Assembly: GCF_014649835.1 (NCBI RefSeq)
Contig: NZ_BMTU01000011.1
Coordinates: 186,001 to 250,000 of the forward strand
DNA length: 64,000 nt
Direction of reading: 5' to 3'
Source of the DNA: Streptomyces pilosus
GTDB lineage: Bacteria > Actinomycetota > Actinomycetes > Streptomycetales > Streptomycetaceae
Within the stretch, counting starts at the first letter, position 1, and the number at the start of each line of letters is the position of its first letter. Below the pieces are notes generated by a model that had not been told where the DNA came from, searched no databases, and worked only from the letters and a program-made list of their open reading frames with translations. Of this stretch, positions 57,352 through 64,000 are shown one piece after another. Position numbers and translations under genes: made by a program.

Positions 57352-57807
57352 CTAGACCCGCTGCACCACGGCGGCTGCTCTCAGAGCCACTGGTGACGCA
57401 CCGTCGACGGGCCGACCGACGGCAGACGCCCGCAGGGCCGAGGCGTCGGGATCAGCTGATTCGCGAACCGACGCCGCTATGCACGGCAGTGCCAGGGCAG
57501 AACCCTGCTGGGGTTGGCCTGATGCGCACTGCTCGACAGGATGTGACGAATCGTGCCCGCCGGGGTGATCGTCGGTTTCCGCGGCGAACTGCCGCACGGA
57601 TTCGGCAGCTGCGTCGTGAGTGCGCTCGTCCCACGCTGCGGCGGGAGTCGTCGCACTGGTGGAGAGGTGTCCCTGGACGCTCTCCACATGCACGCCGTGT
57701 GTCACCAGGACGCCGAACAGCAGCACGGCCATGGCCAGCACGCGCAACAACGGACCCGCTTCGAGGCGGGTCCCGTCTATGCGCCAGAGCGACCGAGCCG
57801 TAACCAT
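57352..57807 (-). CDS. Small exported or membrane protein with His/Cys motif
   Basis: A 151-residue protein from ATG 57807 with one TM/signal segment (about 18-38). The rest is extracytoplasmic, with DDHPGGHDSSHPVEQCASGQ and LALPCIA. Two Cys and several His could bind metal or form a disulfide. No family is recognised. It lies between the other small membrane gene and the secreted copper-island protein. The 242 bases upstream hold nothing identifiable. Confidence 0.55.
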   Translation of the reverse strand: MVTARSLWRIDGTRLEAGPLLRVLAMAVLLFGVLVTHGVHVESVQGHLSTSATTPAAAWDERTHDAAAESVRQFAAETDDHPGGHDSSHPVEQCASGQPQQGSALALPCIAASVRESADPDASALRASAVGRPVDGASPVALRAAAVVQRV

Positions 57808-58049
57808 GCCGTGATCCTAGCGGCTCGTCGGCAGTGATCGACCATCAGTGCGGAAACACCGGGTTAACTCGCCAGGTGATGGCTTGTTTGCAGCGGCGAG
57901 TGTGCAGGCGGATCGTGGAGGCGGCGTCGGGCGCGCGGGCAACGTCAGCCGACGGTGCCGGCACCCCCCGTCCTTTCACCTCCTCGACACCATCGGGCCG
58001 CAGAAGAAGGACGCGGTCCTTACCGGAGCCCGGTGAGGACCGCTCTGCT

Positions 58050-59024
58050 TCAGTGCGCGCGCCCGGCTTCCTCCTCTCCCGACTCGGTGCCTGCCGGCTT
58101 GTCCGGCTTCCCCTCCGCGCCACCCGCGTGCACCGTGAAGGCTGCCGTGCGGACCTGGTTCTGGTGCTTGAAGTCCAGGAACAGACGGTACGTTCCGGTG
58201 CTGGGCGCCGTAGCCGTGAAGGCAAGCTCGGGACCGGGCTGCGTCCTGCCGTCGCCGGGCTCGCCGTTGGGGTGGACGTGCAGGTAGGCGAGGTCACCGG
58301 AGCGCAGGGCGACCAGGTGGCCGTAGGCGCCCAGGTATGGCTGGAGGTCCCGGACGCGCTTGCCGTTCTTTGTCACCGTCAGGGTCAGTTCACTGGCTGC
58401 TCCGGGAGCCAGGTCGCCGTCGAGCTTCACCTCGTAGTCATCGACCGTGGCCGTGGTGTTGCGCGTCGGCAGTTCAGCGGGCTCGTACCGTCCGGAGGCC
58501 GCGAGGTCCGCGCCGAGGGTGAGCGCCTCGCCGCCCTGGGGCTTGAAGTCGGCGAAGACGCGGTAGCTGCCGGCCTTGGGCAGCTCCACAGGGGTGGACC
58601 AGGTGCCGTCGGCGGCCCGGGTCGGGTGCAGATGGCGGTAGACGGTCAGGTCGCGCGAGGCAAGGATCAGATGGAGCTCCTTGCCGTGTTCGCGCTGGTA
58701 CGCGGTGACCTTGCGGCCGGTCCGGTCCTGTATGACGGCGAAGCGCAGGTCCGCCTTCTTACCGGCTTCCAGCCGCAGAGTCTGCAGGTCGAAGGTGTAG
58801 CCACTCTGGGAGATCTGGAGACCCCCGGGTACGGCAGCTTCATGACCGCCATGGCTCTCCTCGCGTCCGGCGCCCGGAGTGCCCTCGGGGCTGGCGTGAG
58901 CGCCATGGGCACGGTTTTTCGGTTCGGGTGAGATCGCATCGACGGCGCCGCCCAGGCCGTAAGCGGTACCGAAGGTCGTGGCGAGAGCGGCGGCGAAGAC
59001 GGTGATCCGCAGTCCGGTGTGCAT
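58050..59024 (-). CDS. Secreted copper-island protein with two beta domains
   Basis: A 324-residue protein from ATG 59024 with an N-terminal signal or membrane segment (5-30), a His-rich linker (HGAHASPEG, ESHGGHE) and two Ig-like repeats. The repeats carry the parallel motifs TVYRHLHP (about 130) and LAYLHVHP (about 250), each with two His near a strand end. These look like metal sites. Such proteins are seen beside copA in actinobacteria but have no defined function. It is divergent from copZ/copA across two perfect CsoR boxes, so copper induction is expected. Confidence 0.75.
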   Translation of the reverse strand: MHTGLRITVFAAALATTFGTAYGLGGAVDAISPEPKNRAHGAHASPEGTPGAGREESHGGHEAAVPGGLQISQSGYTFDLQTLRLEAGKKADLRFAVIQDRTGRKVTAYQREHGKELHLILASRDLTVYRHLHPTRAADGTWSTPVELPKAGSYRVFADFKPQGGEALTLGADLAASGRYEPAELPTRNTTATVDDYEVKLDGDLAPGAASELTLTVTKNGKRVRDLQPYLGAYGHLVALRSGDLAYLHVHPNGEPGDGRTQPGPELAFTATAPSTGTYRLFLDFKHQNQVRTAAFTVHAGGAEGKPDKPAGTESGEEEAGRAH

Positions 59025-59077
59025 GGCCCACTCCTCATCTCCAGGCCGCTTAATGGGGGCGGCCGATGCACTTCAAC

Positions 59078-59094
59078 ATACCCCTGGGGGGTAT
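59078..59094. promoter_or_regulatory. Perfect CsoR box 1 in the cop divergent promoter
   Basis: ATACCCC-TGG-GGGGTAT is a perfect 7-3-7 dyad, 54 bases upstream of the secreted protein gene, and likely controls it. A weaker site (ATACGGACGGGGGGTAT, 59126-59142) lies between this and box 2. Confidence 0.85.
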
Positions 59095-59160
59095 CAAGTC
59101 AAGGAGGGTCGACCACTTGCGATGGATACGGACGGGGGGTATACATGGAGCCGTTGCCAG

Positions 59161-59177
59161 ATACCCCCGAGGGGTAT
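59161..59177 (+). promoter_or_regulatory. Perfect CsoR box 2 before copZ/copA
   Basis: ATACCCC-CGA-GGGGTAT is a perfect 7-3-7 dyad, 30 bases before the chaperone start at 59207. CsoR bound without copper would block copZ-copA-csoR transcription. Confidence 0.87.
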
Positions 59178-59206
59178 CCATCGAAGTCTGTGGAGGATCG
59201 GATCCC

Positions 59207-59479
59207 ATGTCGAACTGCTGCACCCCTGACGGAAGCTGCAACACCAACGCGGAGATCAAGACCACATACAAGGTCGAGGGCGTCGGCAGCGCCCATTGCC
59301 AGGGCGTCGTGGCCAAGGCCGTGGGTGGCCTGGACGAGATCACCGCGGTCGACGTCGAGATCGGCACCGGCCTGGTCACGGTGACGACCGCCACCGAGCC
59401 CGGCGAGGCGCTCGACGCGCTGATCGCCCGCACGATCGACGAGGCCGGCTACGACTTCACCGGTCGCGTGGCCGCCTGA
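59207..59479 (+). CDS. Atypical HMA-fold copper chaperone
   Basis: A 90-residue protein from ATG 59207 (TGGAGG upstream). The HMA fold pattern is clear (TYKVEGVGSAHC, VVAKAVGGLDEITAVDVEIG, IDEAGYDF), but the GMTCxxC loop reads GVGSAHC, with only C31. An N-terminal CCTPDGSC adds C4, C5 and C11. Copper may be bound by C31 together with the N-terminal cysteines or the loop His30. First gene of copZ-copA-csoR, behind a perfect CsoR box. Confidence 0.88.
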   Translation: MSNCCTPDGSCNTNAEIKTTYKVEGVGSAHCQGVVAKAVGGLDEITAVDVEIGTGLVTVTTATEPGEALDALIARTIDEAGYDFTGRVAA

Positions 59480-59491
59480 CCCACCCCTGAC

Positions 59492-59520
59492 GGCGGGGCC
59501 GCTGCCCGACCGGCCCCGCC
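59492..59520 (+). terminator. Hairpin between the chaperone gene and copA
   Basis: GGCGGGGCCG (59492-59501) pairs perfectly with CGGCCCCGCC (59511-59520). It lies in the 75-base gap, so it may terminate part of the transcripts and give more chaperone than ATPase. Confidence 0.7.
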
Positions 59521-59554
59521 CGCCCATCGCATCCGTGAGCTCCGAGGAGCAGCC

Positions 59555-61819
59555 ATGACCACCACCACGCCCGGTGCCGCCGAGGTCGAACTCGCCATCG
59601 GCGGCATGACCTGCGCCTCGTGCGCCGCCCGGATCGAGAAGAAGCTCAACCGCATGGACGGGGTCGAGGCCACCGTCAACTACGCCACAGAGAAGGCCAA
59701 GGTCACCTTCCGTGAGGACGTCAGCGTCGGGGACCTTATCTCCACGGTGGAGGCCACCGGCTATACCGCCCGGGAACCCGAGCCCGTACACGCCGAACCG
59801 GCAGCGGGCGGCACGTCCGCGCAGGACGAGGACGACGACCTGCGGCCGCTGCGTCAGCGATTGACCACCGCCGTCGTCCTGGCCGTTCCCGTGATCGCGA
59901 TGGCCATGGTTCCGGCGCTGCAGTTCGAGTACTGGCAGTGGCTGTCGCTCACGCTGGCCGCGCCCGTGGTGACGTATGCCGCCTGGCCGTTCCACAAGGC
60001 GGCCTGGACCAACGCGAAGCACGGCGCCGCCACCATGGACACGTTGATCTCGGTCGGTACGTCGGCGGCGTTCCTGTGGTCGCTGTGGGCGCTGTTCTTC
60101 GGCACGGCCGGAACGCCCGGTATGACACACCCCTTCGAACTGACCATCGCCCGCACCGACGGCGCCGGGAACATCTACCTGGAGGCCGCGGCGGGCGTCA
60201 CGGCCTTCATCCTGGCCGGGCGGTACTTCGAGGCGCGCTCCAAGCGGAGGGCGGGGGCGGCGCTGAAGGCCCTGCTCGAGCTGGGCGCCAAGGAAGTGAC
60301 GGCGCTGCGCGACGGTCGCGAAGAGCTCATAGCGGTCGGCGACTTGACGGTCGGCGACCGGTTCCTCGTCCGGCCCGGTGAGAAGATCGCCACCGACGGT
60401 GTGGTCGTCGAGGGCTCGTCCGCCGTGGACGCCTCCATGCTCACCGGGGAGTCGGTACCGGTCGAGGTCGGCGTCGGGGACGGCGTCACCGGGGCCACCC
60501 TGAACGCCGGCGGACGCCTGGTCGTCGAGGCCACCAGGGTCGGCGCCGACACCCAGCTCGCGCGCATGGCCAAGCTGGTCGAGGACGCGCAGAACGGCAA
60601 GGCCGCCGCCCAGCGGCTCGCCGACAAGATCTCCGCGGTCTTCGTCCCAATCGTGATCGCCTTGGCGCTCGGCACCCTCGGCTTCTGGTTCGGGAACGGC
60701 GCGGGCCTGACTGCCGCCTTCACCGCCGCGGTCGCCGTTCTGATCATCGCCTGCCCGTGCGCCTTGGGCCTGGCCACGCCGACCGCCCTCATGGTCGGCA
60801 CCGGACGGGGCGCACAGCTCGGCATCCTCATCAAGGGCCCGGAGGTCCTGGAGACGACGCGCAAGGTCGACACCATCGTCCTGGACAAGACCGGAACCGT
60901 CACCACCGGCAAGATGACCCTGCTCGCGGTTCACACCGCCGAAGGAACCAGCGACGACGATGTGCTGCGCCTCGCGGGCGCCCTGGAGCACTCCTCCGAG
61001 CACCCCATCGCCCAGGCCGTCGCCTCCGGTGCCGCGTCCCGCGTCGGAACGCTGCCGGTACCCGAGGACTTCGTGAACGTCGCCGGCCTCGGCGTCCAGG
61101 GCATCGTCGAGGGGCACGCGGTCCTCGTCGGCCGCGAGAAGCTGCTCGCCGAGTGGGCCATGTCCCTGCCCGAGGAACTGCGGCGTGCCAAGACCGAGGC
61201 CGAGGCAGGCGGACGTACCGCCATCGCGGTCGCCTGGGACGGCGAGGCCCGCGCCGTCCTGGAGGTCGCCGACGCCGTCAAGGAGACCAGCGCGGAGGCC
61301 ATCGAGCGGCTGCGTGCCCTCGGCCTGACGCCGATGCTGCTGACCGGTGACAACAAGGCGGTGGCCGAGGCGGTCGCCGCCGAGGTGGGCATCGCTCCCG
61401 AGCATGTGATCGCCGAGGTCCTGCCGCAGGACAAGGTCGACGTGGTCAAGCGCCTGCAGGACGAGGGCCGTTCGGTCGCGATGGTCGGCGACGGCGTCAA
61501 CGACGCGGCCGCGCTGGCCCAGGCCGACCTGGGCCTGGCGATGGGAACGGGGACGGACGCCGCCATCGAGGCGGGCGACCTGACACTGGTGCGGGGCGAC
61601 CTGCGGGTCGCCGCAGACGCCATCCGTCTCTCCCGCAAGACGCTCGGCACGATCAGGTCCAACCTCTTCTGGGCCTTCGCCTACAACGTCGCCGCCCTGC
61701 CTCTCGCAGCCGCCGGCCTGCTCAACCCGATGATCGCCGGTGCCGCCATGGCCTTCTCGTCGGTGTTCGTGGTGGGCAACAGCCTGCGACTGCGCTCCTT
61801 CCAGCCCGCCAAGGGCTGA
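59555..61819 (+). CDS. copA: Cu(I)-exporting P1B-type ATPase
   Basis: ATP-driven Cu(I) efflux pump of 754 residues. One N-terminal HMA domain has GGMTCASC (C20, C23). Eight TM helices include the CPC metal site at 400-402 ([15 protein letters not shown]). The phosphorylated Asp is D444 (DKTGTVTTG), with the HP motif SEHPIAQ and the hinge GDGVND at about 646. The start is ATG 59555. The long open frame on the other strand is a codon-bias shadow. Confidence 0.97.
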   Translation: MTTTTPGAAEVELAIGGMTCASCAARIEKKLNRMDGVEATVNYATEKAKVTFREDVSVGDLISTVEATGYTAREPEPVHAEPAAGGTSAQDEDDDLRPLRQRLTTAVVLAVPVIAMAMVPALQFEYWQWLSLTLAAPVVTYAAWPFHKAAWTNAKHGAATMDTLISVGTSAAFLWSLWALFFGTAGTPGMTHPFELTIARTDGAGNIYLEAAAGVTAFILAGRYFEARSKRRAGAALKALLELGAKEVTALRDGREELIAVGDLTVGDRFLVRPGEKIATDGVVVEGSSAVDASMLTGESVPVEVGVGDGVTGATLNAGGRLVVEATRVGADTQLARMAKLVEDAQNGKAAAQRLADKISAVFVPIVIALALGTLGFWFGNGAGLTAAFTAAVAVLIIACPCALGLATPTALMVGTGRGAQLGILIKGPEVLETTRKVDTIVLDKTGTVTTGKMTLLAVHTAEGTSDDDVLRLAGALEHSSEHPIAQAVASGAASRVGTLPVPEDFVNVAGLGVQGIVEGHAVLVGREKLLAEWAMSLPEELRRAKTEAEAGGRTAIAVAWDGEARAVLEVADAVKETSAEAIERLRALGLTPMLLTGDNKAVAEAVAAEVGIAPEHVIAEVLPQDKVDVVKRLQDEGRSVAMVGDGVNDAAALAQADLGLAMGTGTDAAIEAGDLTLVRGDLRVAADAIRLSRKTLGTIRSNLFWAFAYNVAALPLAAAGLLNPMIAGAAMAFSSVFVVGNSLRLRSFQPAKG

Positions 61820-61846
61820 GCCACCGACGACAGGAAGGAGGCCACC

Positions 61847-62128
61847 GTGGCCGGATACCACGCACAGAAGGACGACCACGTCCGGCGGCTGCGCCGGGTC
61901 GAGGGCCAGGTGCGAGGGCTGCAGCGCATGGTCGAGGAAGACGCCTATTGCATCAACGTCCTCACCCAGGTCGCCGCGGTGAACGCCGCACTCCAGTCGT
62001 GCGCACTGGCTCTCCTCGAGGAGCACCTCAACGGCTGCGTCACGCAGGCCATCGTCGAGGGCGGAGAACAGGCTCAGGCAAAGGTCAGCGAGGCATCTCA
62101 GGCCATCGCTCGGCTCGTACGTGCGTGA
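61847..62128 (+). CDS. csoR: Copper-sensing repressor CsoR
   Basis: A 93-residue all-helical DUF156 repressor. The Cu(I) ligands are C35 (DAYCINVLTQ), H60 and C64 (EEHLNGC), the standard C-H-C set, so it senses copper rather than persulfide, formaldehyde or nickel. The start is GTG 61847 after AGGAAGGAGG, 27 bases behind copA. It probably acts at the ATACCCC-N3-GGGGTAT boxes at 27498, 42654, 59078 and 59161. Confidence 0.95.
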   Translation: MAGYHAQKDDHVRRLRRVEGQVRGLQRMVEEDAYCINVLTQVAAVNAALQSCALALLEEHLNGCVTQAIVEGGEQAQAKVSEASQAIARLVRA

Positions 62129-62132
62129 CACG

Positions 62133-62171
62133 GAGCCCGGACCCGGCGGAACAGCGCCCGGGCCCGGGCTC
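62133..62171 (+). terminator. Terminator hairpin after csoR
   Basis: GAGCCCGGACCCGG (62133-62146) pairs with CCGGGCCCGGGCTC (62158-62171), with one mismatched position. It starts five bases after the csoR stop and probably marks the end of the copper island transcripts. Confidence 0.75.
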
Positions 62172-62236
62172 TGACGTTTCTGGCTCTGCGCGTCCATCCC
62201 GCCCACGGACGGATGAGTGCGCTATGGGGGTCCGGT

Positions 62237-62638
62237 CTACGGCCTCAGCCATCGGAGCACGCGCTGCAGGAGACGAGCAGCAGGTCCTCGGCTTTTCGAC
62301 GCGGACCCTCGCTGCCCGGACTGGCCGGTCCGCGCTCGTGCTGCTTCGACCTGCTTCGGCGTCCACTGCGCGGCCCAGCGCACCGTGCTGTCACGGATCC
62401 AGTAGTGCGATCGACAGGGATAGCTCCAGTTCCCGATGGACGGGCTGAGGCTGACGGATGCGCCGTCGAAGGTGAGGCGCCAGTCGCCCGGGCTGAGTGG
62501 GGTCACGACCTTGCTGCCGCACCCGCAGCAGCACAGATGAATCACGGTCGTGAACCGCAGGGACACATAGAGGACGCCAGCATCGAGCTGTTCGGGGATG
62601 TAGTCGACGAACTCGTGGGTCAGCCGGAGCGGTTTCAC
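62237..62638 (-). CDS. DUF6527-family protein
   Basis: A 133-residue protein with the DUF6527 pattern: HEFVDYIPEQLDAGVLYVSL, a Cys cluster HLCCCGCGSKVVTPLSP, SIGNWSYPCRSHYWI, then a basic tail. The Cys/His residues suggest a zinc site. The family is regularly encoded beside ThiF-like E1 and multiubiquitin genes and may bind or handle the Ubl or its conjugates. The start ATG 62638 overlaps the ThiF stop by ATGA, so it is the last gene of the unit. Confidence 0.85.
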   Translation of the reverse strand: MKPLRLTHEFVDYIPEQLDAGVLYVSLRFTTVIHLCCCGCGSKVVTPLSPGDWRLTFDGASVSLSPSIGNWSYPCRSHYWIRDSTVRWAAQWTPKQVEAARARTGQSGQRGSASKSRGPAARLLQRVLRWLRP

Positions 62639-63816
62639 GGGGCGTCCTCGTTCGTCAGGACGTTGCCGTCGATCTGGTACACGCTATGGAATTCCTGCTC
62701 CAGGTCCAGGTAGAACCCGTACAGCTTCTTCCACCTGATCACGGCCAGGGTTGCGTTGAGTGCGTTGAGATCTGCGATCTGGATGTTGCGCTGGTAGTCG
62801 TTGGGAGCGGCGCCGTCTGCCAGGGGGATGCGCTGGTGATCATGCACGTGACGACGCCTGGTGGAGGTGCTGGTGGTGACCCTGACGAGACCGGAGAGCT
62901 GTCCGCCGGTCTCGTACACGCCCATCCCCACGTCGATGAACGCCACCTGATACCGCTCGAGTCCTTCGACGATCCGTCGTCGTGCGGCGTTGTCGTCCAC
63001 GCACAGGAAGACGAAATCTGCCGTGCGCAGCGTCTCGACGTTGGTCTCGTCCACGTAGGCCGGGTGGGCGATGACACCACGGCGCATCCGGTCATAGACG
63101 GCGGCGAAATGCTCGGCCTTGTTCAGGGCCGCCTCGAGGTCATCGCGGGAGGCGGCGCCGGGGGAGCGGAAAGCATTGTGCTGCAGGAACTTGTCGCCGT
63201 CGTAGAGGTGGATCTGGGCCACCGGAGTCTTCGCGACGAGGTCCAGGATGTAGCTCCCGGTCCCTCCGAGGCCCACGATGGCGACACGCAGGTCCTGCAG
63301 TCGGCGGGTCGCGGCTCCGATGCCTGCCCTGCTGGAGGCGGTGTCCGTGTACCGGAAGACGGATTCTGCGGCAGGATCGTCGGCGACGGAGTACGTCACC
63401 GCGGTGGCCTCGGGGTCCAGTTGCTGGGCCTGGGAGGTCAGGATGGCGGCGTAGGTCGTCATCTTCGCGTAGTAGTCCGGGTAGCCGGAGGCCGGCTTGC
63501 TGGAGAACACGAAGTCGACCTCTACGCCTGGCGCCGGGTTCTGCCGCCCGCGGCTGTTGATGAGGGCCTCGAGCGGCTGTCCCAGGTGGTCACAGGGCTC
63601 TGCGCCTATGAACATGACGACGTGCGTGCTCGGGACCACCGTCACGTCACCGGCGAGCGACAGCTCCGAGACGAGCACGCCATAGCGGACGGTGCGCTGG
63701 GCGTCCACGTAAGGAACGTGGTGCATCAGCAGCAGGCCGGACCGTACCTCGATCCCGTACCCCTCGTCCTGCAGGCGTCGCAGGTCCGTGCTACGACTTA
63801 TCAGTTGCGGTGACAC
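62635..63816 (-). CDS. E1-like adenylyltransferase, DUF6791-ThiF
   Basis: A 393-residue protein. The N-terminal 150 residues match DUF6791 (LQDEGYGIEVRSGLLLMHHV, SSKPASGYPDYYAKM), a domain seen fused to ThiF. Residues 175-390 are the ThiF/E1 fold with GLGGTGS at 182-188, D206/D208 and R217 for ATP and substrate activation. A Cys in FVFLCVDD could carry the thioester, but this is not certain. The start is GTG 63816, overlapping the upstream multiubiquitin gene by 26 bases. It is expected to adenylate the Ubl C-terminus. Confidence 0.87.
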   Translation of the reverse strand: MSPQLISRSTDLRRLQDEGYGIEVRSGLLLMHHVPYVDAQRTVRYGVLVSELSLAGDVTVVPSTHVVMFIGAEPCDHLGQPLEALINSRGRQNPAPGVEVDFVFSSKPASGYPDYYAKMTTYAAILTSQAQQLDPEATAVTYSVADDPAAESVFRYTDTASSRAGIGAATRRLQDLRVAIVGLGGTGSYILDLVAKTPVAQIHLYDGDKFLQHNAFRSPGAASRDDLEAALNKAEHFAAVYDRMRRGVIAHPAYVDETNVETLRTADFVFLCVDDNAARRRIVEGLERYQVAFIDVGMGVYETGGQLSGLVRVTTSTSTRRRHVHDHQRIPLADGAAPNDYQRNIQIADLNALNATLAVIRWKKLYGFYLDLEQEFHSVYQIDGNVLTNEDAP

Positions 63817-64000
63817 TGAACACCGTCCTGTTCTTGATCTTCACGCTGTTGCCGGCGGTGATCGTGCCCTCGGCCGGCTTCTGGTCGGCATGCCGGAAGC
63901 TGACCGTGATGAGGACGGAAGGGCCCGTGGGCACCGGGTCGAAGGCGAGGGAGACGACCTCCTCGAAGGAGAGCTTCTCCGTGCTCACGGTCCGTTCCTG
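63791..64000 (-). CDS. Multiubiquitin-type ubiquitin-like protein, 5' end outside window
   Basis: The visible 69 residues read ERTVSTEKLSFEEVVSLAFD, then SVLITVSFRHADQKPAEG and SVKIKNRTVFSVTATDKS. This is the beta-grasp repeat and terminal VTATDKS of Pfam Multi_ubiq proteins. The frame is open past base 64000, and the residues before the GTG at 63988 fit the Ubl strand, so the true start lies beyond the window. The protein may hold further Ubl repeats. It ends without the GG typical of conjugated ubiquitin, as in other members of this family. Confidence 0.85.
   Translation of the reverse strand, partial: QERTVSTEKLSFEEVVSLAFDPVPTGPSVLITVSFRHADQKPAEGTITAGNSVKIKNRTVFSVTATDKS

Noticed and set aside
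59099-62206. A 1035-codon open frame on the minus strand across copA and csoR
   Set aside because: It is the codon-bias shadow of copA, which has all P-type ATPase motifs. The antisense protein is low-complexity Gly/Asp/Arg with no family pattern.
63791-63988. GTG at 63988 as the start of a complete 65-residue protein
   Set aside because: The residues before it (QERT) continue the ubiquitin-like strand, and the frame stays open to the window end, so the gene is cut rather than complete.

Overview
The window is high-GC actinobacterial DNA and almost certainly comes from a Streptomyces chromosome. The reasons are GC-rich third codon positions, many GTG and TTG starts, chains of 4-nt ATGA/GTGA overlaps, the argCJBDR cluster, typical Streptomyces intergenic repeats, DUF families largely confined to Streptomyces, and at least two in-frame TTA (bldA-type) codons. 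No tRNA, rRNA, CRISPR array or intact insertion sequence was recognised.

Region 1 (1-18.5 kb) looks like core chromosome. It holds a glpQ-type phosphodiesterase (cut by the window start), a PlsC-like acyltransferase, a TetR/DHA2-MFS operon with a perfect operator, and an aldo/keto reductase. The arginine pathway follows: argG-argH, then argC-J-B-D-R, with ARG-box-like dyads in front of argG and argC. Between the two arginine blocks lie two decayed genes and a three-gene flavinylation module: a ferric-reductase-like flavocytochrome, a secreted protein with two FMN-binding domains, and ApbE, which would attach the FMN.

Region 2 (18.5-23.6 kb) looks like a decayed integrated element. It has a broken ImmA/IrrE-type peptidase, repeated motifs, a Cys-rich unknown, an XRE regulator behind three palindromic operators, and a coupled DUF6083 / unknown / UvrD-like helicase operon.

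Region 3 (23.8-62.2 kb) is a large copper and metal island. It carries BlaI/M56 sensor genes, a multicopper oxidase, several small His/Met-rich membrane proteins of DUF6153 type ending in LRI, DUF2269 and DUF5134 proteins, a tyrosinase with its chaperone, and DUF305 and F510_1955-type lipoproteins. It also holds a stripped-down complex-I-like cluster (nuoA, a His-rich NuoB/D-like fusion, nuoHJKLMN), two HMA chaperones, a cobalamin-riboswitch-controlled cbtBA pair, a CopC-CopD fusion, CopA and CsoR. CsoR-type boxes (ATACCCC-N3-GGGGTAT) stand before at least three transcription units. A second dyad class containing CTAA stands before four others, including the nuo-like operon, so two regulatory circuits probably share the island. 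Embedded in it are a tandem DHA2-MFS pair (one frameshifted) with a divergent TetR, and an unexplained PLP synthase / MFS / DUF1015 cluster that may make and export a serine-derived metabolite.

Region 4 (62.2-64 kb) is the start of another system: DUF6527, an E1-like DUF6791-ThiF protein and a multiubiquitin-type protein, all overlapping. This is a prokaryotic ubiquitin-like conjugation locus that runs off the window end.
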